DNA from: Microthyrium microscopicum
Taxonomy: Eukaryota; Ascomycota; Dothideomycetes; Microthyriales; Microthyriaceae
Length of the DNA: 64,000 bases
Assembly (NCBI GenBank): GCA_010405405.1
Contig: MU004238.1
Span: forward strand, 1,006,374 to 1,070,373
Direction: 5' to 3'
Shown: in pieces, positions 1-12,815 of the stretch
Numbering within the stretch: position 1 is the stretch's first letter
How the letters are laid out: every line of letters begins with the position of its first letter
The notes under the pieces: model-generated
Told to the model about the DNA's origin: nothing
The model's input: the letters and a program-made list of their open reading frames with translations, nothing else
Databases searched by the model: none
Translations under genes and position numbers: made by a program

Positions 1-127
1 CTCGGGCGATGACGAGGACTGTCGCTTTGGCCGAGTTTGCAGCAGAGACGATAGATGTGAATATTCCGAGAATCGCTATCAACAGCAGAAGGCGCAGAGA
101 GGGGAGCATGCTCCAGGAGGGAGCCAT
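1..127 (-). CDS. agd3: N-terminus of a secreted protein, Agd3-like polysaccharide deacetylase (partial)
   Basis: Reading the minus strand from the ATG at 127 gives 42 codons that run off the left edge. The first ~28 residues form a clear signal peptide: a short polar start, a Leu/Ile-rich core (RLLLLIAILGIFTSIV) and a small-residue cleavage region (SAANSA). The next visible residues, ATVLVIAR, match my memory of the start of the mature part of Agd3-type extracellular proteins, the CE18 deacetylases of fungal galactosaminogalactan. The position fits: in Aspergillus fumigatus agd3 adjoins gtb3, and here a gtb3-like gene starts divergently about 1.6 kb away. The signal peptide is seen directly. 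The Agd3 identity rests on eight residues plus context, so it is an inference; any other secreted protein remains possible. Confidence 0.55.
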   Translation of the reverse strand, partial: MAPSWSMLPSLRLLLLIAILGIFTSIVSAANSAKATVLVIAR

Positions 128-1725
128 GCTGGCAGTGTTGTGGTATTCGAAGAGTATGCGATGAAACGAGAGACAGAATAAGTCAAGACTGAAGGAAAGA
201 AGAGCGGGAGATTTGGCAAGTCGTAAAGAGTGTTGAAAAAACAATGTATTAGACAAGAGACATTCTACTGGAGGAGAGAAATTTGGCAGTGCCAAAGCTT
301 CCGCGGGTTATAGCAGGGCAACAGAAGGATATGAGAGAACAGCGCCGGTCTAGTTCAGGCACAATTGAGCAGACAGGATTAGAGCATAACATGCGAGATG
401 GGATTCTGGAAGCACAGAGGAACAGCGTGCCAGTGAAGGATCCTGTTAGTCAGGACCATGAAAATACATTGCAAATAAAGCTAAGTTTGTCGTGACCATC
501 ACAACGGGAATTAATGGTCAACCTGGTGACGAGTTTGCATGGATAGATCGTACAAGGGAATGTGAAGCAATAAAGGGCAAAGTAATATGGAGCGAAGCAA
601 CGACAGCCATAAAGAAACACTTGTGGCCGAGGTCTCAAGCAGAGTGCTGTAGTAATTAAAAGATGCTGGGATAGGAGACCAGGCCTTGTAGTAAAGACAA
701 GTTAAGAAGATGAATATCAAAAACCCCTGAGGACCGTGTGTGTGTCCGTGTCCATTGGATGTGTGTCAAATCTTGAATCTTGAAGGCTAGCCCCCAGAGG
801 GTCCCCAGGTTTCATACTTTCGTCCACGTTGTGGCGTTGTTTCTGCTACCTATACCGCTCTAGTAGTAGTAACCGCTATTTCGTACCTTAGTACTCTTAT
901 AACGTCTATACGGCTGACAGGGCAAACCTTTCGGACTTCGGTCGTCTAATTCTCCCCACAACTTCTTCTTTCACCAACCTTGCCATGGCTTTATAAAGCA
1001 GTGATCAGTCTATTCTACCTGACTTCTATAGACGCTTGTTTCCGTCTTGCTTTCGGGTTCTATCCCGTATCGGCGCATGGAAATGACATAAAAATAGGTG
1101 GTTCCAAATCAAATTGCTCCGCAATCTCCATTGTGCCTGCGGGTAGATGCTGTTTCGTTTATATGGTCATCTACATCTGGACACGCCTCAGCCGCCCAGA
1201 TGAAAGCGGCAAATTCAGTTTTACCCCGACGCTGTGCGGAACCAATAGCGATTATGCACCAGCTTGGTAATAGAGAAGCTTCCACGGTACATGGACTCTA
1301 AGTAATGAAAATGTTTAGCTGCGAAACCCTACGCAGTGATGTCTATGCCAGTGCCCAGTATTGTTGTGCCTGTTTGAGTTTGGGTACGGTTGTCTTGCTA
1401 TCTGTACCGCGTGTGGCTATCGGCATCCCCCCAAATTGCTAGACTTGGGAATTTCTGTAGCTACTGCTCAAGCGATCTTCTAGTTGCACGTGTTTTACTC
1501 GTTCATTGTATGGTGCCTCCACTTTTTGCAACCAATTTCTGATATCTACTACCATCATTTGTTCCCAAAACACCACCGTTATCTACGGCTACCATAACCT
1601 CGCCATGACGAATTGAAACTTGCAAAACAATCTCTCAGCCAGTTTGGTTTTCTTTCCAGTCATCTCTTAATTTTTAATTTGACGCTTCTCGTCGATCGAG
1701 TCCATGACTGGAAGACTCGTCCTCG
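128..1725. promoter_or_regulatory. Shared intergenic region between the divergent agd3-like and gtb3-like genes
   Basis: These 1.6 kb lie between two divergent start codons and must hold both promoters. Base composition is ordinary, with pyrimidine-rich stretches around 830-1000 and 1490-1600. The short open frames here overlap one another on both strands and show no recognisable domain or signal peptide. I see no specific operator, uORF or RNA gene that I can defend. Confidence 0.5.
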
Positions 1726-4700
1726 ATGGCATATGTTTTGGAGATACATCCCTTCCAAGGCGGTAGGAAGGTGCAAAACTGGTGGCAATATGCTTTAGTA
1801 GCCGTCATTGGAGCAAGTGGACTGGCTGGACTCATATCTGTCGGTTGGTTTCTTATAACGCTTTTCAAATCGTTACTGCGGGTATGTAGAAAGCTCCGTA
1901 GAATGTTCTCGCAGGAGACTGACGTTTTGATAGAGGAAAACAGATTCCAAGGATATACCGAAAAGAGTCCAGCAACGTCTTGATCAACATTTCGAACACA
2001 ACCAATTTCCAATAAGCAAAGCCACCCGTGATCTTCCAAGGCCTTCTTCGTTTGGCGTATATCTAGGCGCCTTCTCCCATGAAATAACGGAAGATGTTAC
2101 CACTCTTTTCGGCGCTTACGATCTTATTGTACTGGATCCGACAAGACCTGGTGTTCTGGATATCCTAGACGATGGAAGGGTTCAATTGCCGGCGCATATT
2201 GTTGCAAGACTGGATCTATATCAGATGCTAAGCTCGGATTCTATGGGAAAAGCCGAGTCTATGCTGAGATCGCTCGAAAGAGTTTTGGCTGCCATAGAAG
2301 GTACATTCTTGCGAAAATCCGGCAAAGAGAGCCAATTTACGGGCGTGATGCTTGCCGGATGGCACAATCTGATGCAACAACCGGTTCTTAACGCCCTCAC
2401 AACATATCTCGGAAAGTTAGGCCTTGACGTTTACTTGGAGATTGTGCCTCCACATTTTCTCGACGGAATGAAGCGGCCAGACTTTTCCCAATTTGCAGGT
2501 GTCATCATCAAGAATGGTACGATATTACCAAATGGTGAAGTTCGCGACTTCTTCCAGATGGAAAAGATGAAATCAACGGTGAAAGAATTCGTCTCTCAGT
2601 CTTGCCTTCGCCCTTTTACTGTTATGATGTGGGACGCTGTGGACGACAGGATAGAAATTTCGCATGCAGTCGTCAAAAGAAGCTATCAGTGGTGTAGTTA
2701 TCACGGCGCGCTGGTCTGGATTGGATCAGAATCATCAGTGAGCAATGTCGCTGCAAATGTGGCCGTAGAAGAACCTCTAGCCGCATTCCAGTGGCTCAAA
2801 GATCCAAGAGTCATGAAAATACACGAGGCATTTAGGAAAAATCGGTTACTAACCTCAAAATACTTCCCATCTTCTGAGCATTTCGCTGCCCTCGAAGCTC
2901 TCATTCCTGGAATACAGCATATTTTGATTCGATGGGGAGCAGACAGCACAGAATTAAGCTCATCCTCCACCTTGAGTCTTCAAAGCTTTGAAGACGATGG
3001 CAACCTCCGCTCGACCTCCGGTAGCGATACACTAATGGATCCGAGGAGCGGTATCGAATGGAGTGCGGGTATAGGTAAATCAAACCTTGACCCTCTGTCA
3101 TCATCGCCAGTTGGCACGAATTACACTGGGCTTGGTTGTTTTCCTATAGGCTTTCAAGTCTCTGAAGAGTCTTTCGAAGAAATCGTGAGATCCCAGAGAC
3201 GACTGAGAAGACTGGGACTACTAAATCAGTTGCCTTCGGCCAAAGTGAGAGACCTCGCAATCCAAGTTCACTCATACCTCACAACAACACAAATCAATAC
3301 TGCTTCACCAACAATTCGAGCCCTCCGAGAGTTCGCGGACTTGCTCGGAAAGGCCTCAGATCTGGATCAGCTAAGCGACCCAATCCAGATATTTTTCGGA
3401 ATTGATTCTGGGTTTCATGCGTCGCAGTCTTCCCAGTTCTGGTCTGTCTATGAAATTGACCGAAGATCTGGAGCTCTCGTAATATACATCTCCAAGAACG
3501 CGCAAAACGTCACCTCAACAATACTACACACTTACTTGAGCAGTAGAGGCCTGTCCAGGTATCATTGCCTCCTGACAGAGTACGATTATCAGGATCCTGG
3601 AACAGTGCATGGAACACCACAAAAGCTACCAGAGCGCATGCGTCAAGATCTTACCATGCTGTCGCCAACTGATCTGCTTTTATTCGTACAGCAGTATAGA
3701 TTTTCCAAGTGGGATGCTGATTGTCCTTTGCTGACGTCGATAAAAACGGCTTGCAATGAAATTCTGTTGGATATGCCATCATTCGAGCAACTCAAGGAGC
3801 ATGGAAATGTCAACTATCTTGATAACACAATCTCCACCGAGGAGCTGGTCGATTCGAGAATAGAATGGTACGAACGCCATGGATTCAAAAGCCTAGGAGC
3901 GGATTCCGCATTGGACATATTCACCGACACTCACTATGCTTTCTGTGATATCCTTCACTACAAGCTACATAACAACCTTGATGCTATCACGGACGCGCTT
4001 GAGGCAATGATACTGGACCCAAAGACAAAAGAAGCTAGAGGCGCTTTGGATCCCTTCTCAGACATAGTGGCATTCTCGATCTTTTGCGCAGCGAGAAAAG
4101 CGGCCTTTGAAGAAGTATACGTCGAAGTCTCTGACCGAAATCCGTTATTCAACGAGTTTTCAGACCAAAGTGCTGCATTTGCAGAGCTGTTTGCACTCGG
4201 CTCTCGCTGTGAGGCATACTTCGATCTGTCGCCCAGTGAATTCGGTAAACTCCTCTCATCCAGACATCGAGCCTTCTATTCTCAACCGCAGAACCAACCT
4301 CCTATGTGGATTCATAATGCTCCCGCGTTTGCATCAGCATACGCAGCAGCGCAGACAGATATTGACCCGGAACAGAAGGAGAGCACCATGCCTGGCTATC
4401 GGAGATTTACTTTTCTCAGTGTCTTCGCTATTCCAGCGCTTGTAGATATTATTCTGCTGACAACCACAGGGCGAGGATTGTATCTCAGTGCTTTCATGAC
4501 CAAGGACGAACAGCACAATGCAACACTCGCCCTCATGATTTCTCTGCTCCTTTCTGGAGCAATAGGAACCTGGATCTCTATTGGAGGCACCTACTACCTC
4601 ATCTCAATGGCCTTTTCAGCAGCCAACATGTTTATCCTCACACGATTGATTGGCGGGCTCTCTCTTACCCTTCTCATTGCACTATCTGGTGGGGCCATCA

Positions 4701-7700
4701 TCAGCGGAGTTCGTGATTTCCATTCCGGTGTCATTTTCTTCTTTTACCTTATAGTTCTCACCAGCTACTTGTCCGTACTTGCTGCGCTGTCAAGCTACCA
4801 ATTCCCTGGTTCTTCATTTTTAAACGGAAGAAAGGTCATCATTGCGGTTATTCCAACCCTCATGGCTTCTCCAATAATTACCATGTTTGTTCCAGGCCAC
4901 GACTCAACGATATATCTATTGATTCTGTTCTTGTTCATCACCTTGTTGGTTCTAGGCCTCAGAAGAGTTGGGTCTTGGTGGGTAACATGGATTTCCAAAG
5001 TCCATACAATTGACGACGCAGCTGTGAAGGCTTGGTTTATCCAAAACAGAGCAGAAGGAGATAAGAAGGCATTCGATAACATGACCGAACCTGCCGCCAT
5101 GAATCTAAGTCGACGGGCCCTCGCCGCCGCTGTGGAAGCTGAAAGGGAACGACCATTCTGGATCAAATCAAGAGCTGATTCACTGGTACAAAAGTTGGTC
5201 GAGTCTTGGGAAGCTACCGTGTTCTTACTGGAATGGTATTGTCGGCAAGGCGATTTCAAACGTCCAATGCCTTACAGCTCGACCTGGAATATCGAGGTTC
5301 GAGTAGCGTTCGACAGCTTGCAGCAGAATCAGAAAGGTATCAGGCTTCATAACTCTTTTATCCACTGGCGAATTGCTGGTGATGAGGTCGGGGCAGGTAT
5401 CTTGTACTTCCTGGTCGCACTTTTGGACCGATGGGTTGAGCTTATATATGGTGATCCTTTGGTCGGGCTTTCTGATAACGAAAATTCTTCTCTTCGGATC
5501 GCTGTAGGTTTTGGTCTAGCATACTATCTCATTGGAGCAGTGCTTCTCGACTACAAAGCGCAGCACTTGCATCAACTGGCAGAGGAATCGACTCCCATCA
5601 CTATTCAATCCAAGGAGTTCATTCGCGCAGCTGAAATATACGACGCCAAAGTCAGAAGGAAACTCTACTGGACAACGCTGTTTCGATTCCTTGGTGTTCA
5701 TGTCTGGGCTTTAGCACTCAGCGCTGCCTTGGTGTGGATCTTTGATGGCAACAAAACTTCCTTCATCGCCTTCATCGCCTACGTTCTCGCATATACTGGA
5801 CTCCTGCTCTATCAGTACAACAAAATCTTCTCTGGCCCTCACGCTGTGATGCCGTTGATGGTGGCTCTACTCATAGGTATGCCCCTGGGTTTCATTCTCA
5901 AGGATATGAGCAAATCGACCAATGACCTGGTGGAACTGGTTCCCGGAGTACCACTTGATGGCAAGAATGAAAGACATTTTGCATACAACGATGTCCTCGC
6001 TCTCGGCGTAGCGACGTGGACTGCAGCAATACTCTCCTTCAAGACGGCCAAAATTGGCGTCCCGAAGAAGCTCTCCCTAGATGATAATCATACCTCTCGC
6101 TCATACCACGCCTATGGCGGTCTTGGAATCGACCAGAAATGGAGTCAAGCAGAGCTGGAGGCATTCTATGAAGGAGTCACCTCTGGATCAAATCGCGAGC
6201 AATTCCTGATTGAATCCGACAGACATCCTGGCAGCGAAATCAAAGCGCTTTTACACTCTTGTAACGAGGACACTCTTTCTTCTGTCGCCTTGGATGCCTT
6301 TCCAAATATTTCGGAGCTGATTCGCCGCATAATAACCGCCTGGGACCGTGGAAATATAGTCATTGAACTCATCACAATGAGAGACGTTATTCCGGCGGAG
6401 GCAGATGTTCGCGCCCTGAGTTTCTTTAGCGCAGGACGGCTTCACATACTCGTGGAGCCAGAAGAAATTGTACAAGAAAATCTCGACCGTTATAGTATGA
6501 TGCCCAATAGAATCAGCAATAACTGCCGGGTGGTCGCAGAGACCTTGCTTCATGCTGCACTTGAGAGCTTTCATGGATTTTCTCACGATCATGCGGTGGT
6601 ATCAGAGTCCATATTGGTTTGTCGCTACGTAAACGAGGAGATGACGAGAGTTCCAGAGAGATTACTGCGAGCATTGCCGACCTCACTCAGCCCCCAAAAG
6701 AAGCATTCCTTCCTAATGTCAACTCGACAAGAGTTGCTGAACTACCTCTGCTATGGGCTACCCTGCGACACCAACTGGGAAAAGATGCCACTCGACATCC
6801 GCCGGCTGATATTGATGAGATGTCTTGGAGAACCAACTTCCATCACGGAAAGCCAGCTCATCTGGCTTGAAAAGACGTTAGGTGGCGAAAATGGCTGCTT
6901 AATTGAAACGAGAATTGCTCGTTTTGATCTTGGTGCAATTCTTACCGTTCACAAGTTCAATTACTTCAAGAAGCAACTGGCGAAGCCTATGAGCGAGAAG
7001 ACGACTACAGATATAGCTGAAGATTTCCAGTGGTTGAATATGGCGCACAACATCTCGGGAGAGGTGACAGCAATGAAGCATTTGTACTGGGCTATCAGGA
7101 GACCAATCTCACGACTATACCATGCGGTTGGGAAATGGATCAAGTTTGCAGTCATCGCTCCAATTGCCGATCCAGAGTACCAACGGGAGCTCGCCTTTTT
7201 CCTCTCTCGACACAACAGATTTATTCGGCTACCAATTCGATACGCTTACACCTTGTTATGGATGTACGCTCGTAGAGCTCAAAGCATCTTGATTCCATGG
7301 TTCGTATTTCAAGGCAGAAAGGAGCTGAAAGACCTTTGGAATAGCCTCAAAGGAACAGTGATCACGCTGAAGTCGGGAAGACTGACCATTCACTCCTCAG
7401 AAAAAAGTATGACAGCTTTCATTCGCAGTGGTGCAGGAAAGACTTTCAAGCTGTTCTTTTACTCCGGCATCCATGACAAGGAGCCACAAGACGCTAAGGT
7501 CCTCTCAGTCAGCTCCTACTCCAAGGACTTCAGGCTCACTTCCCGAGAGGAGTTCAGAGATGGCATCTCAATTAATGAGTACGTCTATGAGTACCCAGTT
7601 CGACGCGTCAAACATCGGGATCGGAAGCTTTCGCGTGTTGAAATGACTCGCGTTCCATTATCCAGAGTTTGTGTTCGAGGAGAAAATCAAACTGCCACGC

Positions 7701-10681
7701 ATCAATATAACCACAAAGGCTTCATCGAATCCGGTAGCTACATTCGCCATGGCAATTTGGTCCGTTTCAAGTACCATTACCGCAAGAACGCCAAATACGA
7801 CGATGAACTGCTTCGTGCTGAATTCGTTTTGCCCCATTTGTCTTGCAATGTGAGTTGGGCAGCGCCTCCAGTTCGTCATCCTGAGAAGCCAGAGCGATGG
7901 ATTCCACATTCTCGAGTACAAGAGGCGACTTTTGTGCAAGGATCGGACGTCTATGAGTGTATTTGGGTTTATAACCATCAATATCACCCAGTGATTAACA
8001 CCAAGCTGAACGGCTACCCGGTGGAAACTCCGGAGATGATTCGACACGATTGGCTCGGCCTTCTCAAAAAGCCTGTTGGTACTTCGTTCCTGGAAGATAA
8101 TCCTCTTCTGAGCTTTCCTACTCTCAGAACCACGTTCTTTGGTAGATGGATCAGGTTCAACACAAAGCTGATGCCTGCCTCTACCTCTCAGAAGCGTTCA
8201 CAGCTTTGGAAAGTCTGGAAACAGAGATCCGACATTGATGGTGTGATCATTCGATGGTTGGATGAACGACTTCTTCGGGAAGACGAACTGCTCAAACCAT
8301 ACTGGCGTCGCCGTGACCGAGGCTCTTTGATCAAAGCTGAGGATTATCTTGCGCTCCATGCAGATACAATTACCGCAAGCTCTGAGTTATCGAATGATGT
8401 GTCGGCTTGGACTCCTCTAGCTATTCGACTAAGCGATCTTTTCAGTTTCGGCCAGGGTGGTGATGCAGTAGTGTATACTCGGACTAAGACGCTACAGCCT
8501 GATACCGACGATACTCTTCACGTTGTTGCAGTTGATACTGGAACATGGCCAAATGAAGGTGGTGGTGTTTCTGCATGTCGTCGCGATTTAATCAACAACT
8601 TGCGAACTATCCGATGGAATATGGTTGTCGAATCAGCCAACGATTTCGGCTTGCCCAAGCATCAAACCCAAGAGAACGTGGAATCGCTCAAGGTTATTCC
8701 TCTCTGGGGTCTTGATTTCATGCATCCAGTTCACGGCATGTTTTTCAATAAGCTCGATAGCGAGGTCGATCATCTCATCAAAGATGCCACAAGAGACGAC
8801 ATCCGCCGCAATTTTTTACCAACCTTGACTGCACTCGTCAAGGGTGCTCGAGCAGTGACACTGTCTGATGCGGATGTAAAGCAAGCGACTCGAGCTTTGG
8901 TAAATCTCAACACCTATTTCCAAGATTCTCGTCATTGGAAGGAGGTTTGGGAGAGCGACACTGTGAGGGAAACCTGGCGAGCTCTTTGGCTTGCCGACGA
9001 CATCAAGAATACCAAACCACCCTCAGAATGGTTCGATACGGAGCGTCCGACGCTTGGTCATCTTGATTCCGCATTGGAGATGTGGTTCCGCCATTTATTC
9101 ATTTTCTCAATTCCGATCCCAGAACGAGTTCCGGCAGTCTTCCAGGCTTCACATCACAGCGTTTCTGCCGCATATGGTATCGTTCTGAAGATCAAGCGAA
9201 ACTGTGTGCTCCAGATTTGGGACCACGCCATCAGTTGGCGAGAGACCAACCTGTATCTGTCTTCTGCTCTCTGCACTTTGCCGCCATTTATTCGCAATTC
9301 CCTGCTTGGTCTGATGCGTCTGACCTCCATGTTGACGCTTCATCACGCCGATGCCGTTTTACCCTGCGCCGACTTCTTCAATCCAGGCTGGGAAATTGAA
9401 ATTGGCACATCCCAAGGCGCCATCCAGCACCGCAATGTCTTCAAGCGCAAAATCGATCCAATCGTCAACGGTATCACCGACATGCAAAAGTTTGCCCCAG
9501 TCACCGAAATTACCACTAAGAATCCCACCGTCACCATGTTGTCGCACGTCTGGTTCGCCAAGGACATTAAGACTGCGCTGCTTGCTGCCGATATCATAGT
9601 TCACCAGTGGGGCTTTACCGATTACCAGCTCGACATCTATGGCGCCCTCAACAAGGCTCCTGCCTACTCCTCTGAGTGCCAGGAGATCATCGCAACCAAA
9701 GGTATTGCCACAAATGTGGCCCTTCGCGGCACTGCCGATCCGGGCATGGTTCTCGGCCGCACCTGGCTCTTCCTCAATTCCTCTGTATCTGAAGGGTTGC
9801 CATTGGCGCTTGGCGAGGCTGCACTAACTGGTGCGCCTGTGGTCTGCACCGATGTAGGCGCTTCACTCCGTGTGCTCACACATCCCGAGTCAAACGAACG
9901 CTATTCTGAAATCGTGGCACCCAACGATGCGCTTAGTCTTGCACGCGCGCAAATAAACATGCTCGCTATGCTAGGCAACTGGGCCCAGTACGCCGAAGAC
10001 GCGCCGGGCGAAGCTGCCCCAATACTACCAATTAAGCCAACCGCCCGAGATGTCGAGCTCATTACACAGCGCATGTACGACAAGAGCGACCAGCGGCGAG
10101 CGCTAGGCATGATGGCTCGTAGCATTGTCCAGACATCTTTCAGTGGTGAGCGATATCTGCGTGAGCACGAGCAGATGCTGTGGGTTGGCAAGTCGCGGCA
10201 TGAAGCGTATGGTGTAAAGAGCCGCCAACAAGAGCCATCAGCCTCAGAACTTCGCGAGCTGGGTGCAGCTGCGGCGGCATTGGGCGGTGGAATGCCAGGT
10301 CAACGAACATATGCCGAGGTGGTTGATGCGCAGCTGGAAAAGATGGCTCATCCACGGCCGCCGTTCCTGGGCGGTGGGCGGCAGCGAAGTGGCACTGGTG
10401 GATCGAGTTTCACCAGTGTGTATACCGACACATTCAGCGACCAGATGTCTATGATGACACCGGGCAATAATCCTTCAGGCGCGTTGCCTAGGAGTCACGG
10501 AGATGCTTCATCTCGTAGTCGACCTGCAGCACGACGAGGATCCGAGTCTCAAAAACTGAGTTTCCAAGCGAGGCTGAAGGATCGTGAAGGCAAAATGAGT
10601 CGAGCGGGCAGTGGACATAGTCGATATGTGCCCAGCCTGTTGAGTGAAGTGCAAAACGCATCTGATCTGCGAAACCCGTAA
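1726..10681 (+). CDS. gtb3: Giant multi-spanning GT4 glycosyltransferase, Gtb3-like (galactosaminogalactan synthesis)
   Basis: Exons 1726-1881 and 1934-10681 give 2967 aa. The 52-nt intron has a GTATGT donor, a CTGAC branch site and a TAG acceptor; it joins a small exon encoding an N-terminal membrane anchor (residues ~20-50) to the giant frame. Order of parts: anchor; cytosolic region with a barrel-like stretch (LGAFSHEITED... and MMWDAVDDRIEIS); six or so membrane segments at ~870-1070; a second set of about six at ~1205-1425; a long soluble region; a C-terminal GT4 domain. The GT4 domain has the PelF/DUF3492-type glycine-rich start (TGTWPNEGGGVSACRRD, ~2250) and the nucleotide-sugar motif SEGLPLALGEAALTGAP near 2670. 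A Ser/Arg-rich disordered tail follows from ~2810. Known: Gtb3 is the glycosyltransferase of the A. fumigatus GAG cluster, and PelF is its bacterial GT relative. Inferred: this protein polymerises a UDP-amino-sugar and helps export the chain. Confidence 0.85.
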
Positions 10682-10999
10682 AAGGACCCAACGTCTCCTC
10701 ATTACTTTTGTTTTTCATGTCATTCTCATCCCATATCTTCTCTGTAATATTTCTTGCTTTATACCAAAATACCATCCGGCGCATTTGATGGAGTTGAATC
10801 TAGACAAGGTTGTCCAGACTGGATTTGTTTATTCTGTTTTGCATCAGCCTGCATGGGAAAGGAAGACATCCAACATCAGATTGCATATGTCAAAAAACTC
10901 TGTACATATATACCAATCACAGCGCTTGATTCTCAAGGTACTTCACATTAACTAGCCTTCGACGCACCTGGGGTATCTTATGTCGTGAATTATCAATGT
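10682..10999. other. Convergent 3' intergenic region between gtb3 and ask1
   Basis: About 320 bases separate the stop codons of two genes that face each other. The stretch is T-rich just after the gtb3 stop, as expected of a 3' UTR. No open frame or RNA gene is supported. Confidence 0.6.
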
Positions 11000-12390
11000 C
11001 TAAAACGTATCATCTTGGTAGTTGGTGCCCTTCATGACAATAGAGGGACTATACTCCTCTGGCATTTCGTCGTCATCCATATAACCGCCGGCTGCATCGT
11101 ACAAATCTTCCACAATGCGCCGACTAGCTTCTCGAGCTAAATCATGTTAGGGTATGAAAAGGCAAAGACGCAGTCGCTTACCTGGTGTGTGAATGAACTT
11201 TGGCTCCCCAAGCTCAAATCTCAGTGTTTTGGGTGGACTGAATTCAGGTATCTCGTCATCGTCACTGTCCCAGCCCATCCTCGATCGCATAGTGTTTTGG
11301 GTTCGGTTCGGCATCTCTTCATCTTCCATCTCACTCTTCAAGGGCCGACCAGTAAGTTGCTTTAGGCTTCGGCGACGCTCCTCGCGGTGCTTTTCTATGG
11401 TCTCCTTCTTTTTTGGTGACATGATTGTTAGTCCCGGCTTCGCATCGCTCGTGAAGATTTCCGGCCGTAGCTGTGGCTCTTCGCCAAGCGGACTGGACAT
11501 TGCCGGATCAAATGGCCTTCGCTTTGCAGTCATTGGTGTTGCAGCCACACGATATGTCATTCCCAACATGCCTTGGTGGAGAACAGTGTCTTTGTTGTTA
11601 TTGTTCTTAAAGGCAGATTGCGGCATAGCGAACGGTGATGATCCGACTGGAGTCATGGTCATATCGGGAAGTGCTGGAGGCCGCTTTCCAGGTGTCACCG
11701 GAGCCCCTTTTGGTTGAGATCCTTGTTTGTCTCCGCGTATCTCACGTCTCATGGCTTCGTACGGAGACGGATAATCAACAACATTGGCCATCCCAGATTG
11801 CCCTCCTTTGCCGGTGTCCTTCTTCTTTCCTCTTGCCGTGCTTGATGGCGGGAATCGAGGAGTGCTTTGATTATGCGCGAGGGATGGAGAAGATAGTATG
11901 ATATCGTCATCATCAGATTCAATGATTTTGGTTGTAATATCAGGGGAGGTAATTGTCAAGTCTTCTGAGTCGTCGACACGATCGGTGACTTGCGAAGGAG
12001 TTGAGTAAAGCTGTGGTTCGGATGTTTCTTCGCTTTGATCTATTTCGCTTGTATCCGCGTTGACTACCGAGTCTTCGATTGCTGGAACGGCATAATTGTT
12101 GAAGGAGACGTTGCCCGAAGCTTCGAAGAATTGTTTCCAGAACTAGTGTGTGGTGAGTATTCGAGGAGAAATACGTTTTCAGATGAGCTTACCTTTGAGC
12201 CCTCCCAGACAGCCTCTGAATTTTTGGCGTATCTTTCAACAATTGGAAGTATGCTGGTGGTGACAATGCGATGCGCCTTGGCAAAGTTGGAGTCAATTTC
12301 CTGAAGTGTGAGAGTGATACTTTGCTCCAATTTCTCCAATTCTTCCGTCAAAGTGAGATTTCTCGGAGCCGCCATGCTAGGTCGAGCCAT
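11000..12390 (-). CDS. ask1: DASH complex subunit Ask1
   Basis: Three exons on the minus strand (12390-12193, 12142-11182, 11136-11000) encode 431 aa. The introns are 50 and 45 nt with GTAAGC donors and TAG acceptors. The N-terminus is the diagnostic Ask1 block: LTEELEKLEQSITLTLQEID, then AHRIVTTSILPIVERYA and VWEGSK, continuing across intron 1 into FWKQFFEASGN. The rest is acidic, Ser/Thr-Pro-rich and disordered. The last exon supplies a conserved-looking end (REASRRIVEDLYDAAGGYMDDDE). Ask1 belongs to the ten-protein DASH/Dam1 ring that couples kinetochores to spindle microtubules and is a cyclin-dependent kinase target in yeast. SP/TP sites are visible here (for example TPGKRP and MSPKKK). 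I chose the start at 12390 over an in-frame ATG at 12432 because the protein family begins close to MARPSMAAPRNLT. Confidence 0.93.
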
Positions 12391-12690
12391 TGCGACAGTA
12401 TTACTTGGATATGTAGCTCGGCGACAAAACAAACAGATGTTGGGTATTTTGGGTTGCCCATAACGCGTCTTGAGGTTGAGACTAAGAGCGCAATGGATAC
12501 ACGCGCGTCACACCCAGGACGCGCCTTCTTTGACCCCTGTACCAGGATTTTAGTGGATTGAGGAGTAAATATCGCAGTATTCATCGAATTTAGCCCAGTG
12601 CCATGCCGCCTTCATCTCGAACCTCCTTTATACTCTTTTGCTTTGTATTTGGCATCTTTGGAGGAGCTACTGCTTTAATACATAAAAGGA
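12391..12690. promoter_or_regulatory. ask1 upstream region running into the AT-rich block
   Basis: About 300 bases of ordinary composition lie upstream of the ask1 start and end where the AT-rich block begins. They should contain the ask1 promoter. No motif is distinctive enough to name. Confidence 0.4.
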
Positions 12691-12694
12691 GCCT

Positions 12695-12815
12695 AGAGCA
12701 TCTGAGCCCTAGGGAATCCACGCCAATGCCCTAGGGAACCAGAATTACCCTAGGGCAGAGCCTAATTAGGAGATGCCTTAAGGGCAAATATTACCCTTAG
12801 GGCATTACTAGGGTA
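12695..12815. repeat. Left border repeat, GCCCTAGGG-type units
   Basis: Several short copies of a GCCCTAGGG / CCCTTAGGGC motif are clustered here at the junction with normal sequence. The related units at the right border read CCAGGGC in the opposite orientation. The TA in the left copies is what RIP would make of the TG or CA in the right copies. This suggests one family of inverted subterminal repeats. Confidence 0.5.

Noticed and set aside
980-1300. Two overlapping plus-strand frames of 67-96 codons between the agd3-like and gtb3-like genes
   Set aside because: No domain, signal peptide or splice context; both frames overlap and look like chance frames in a promoter region.
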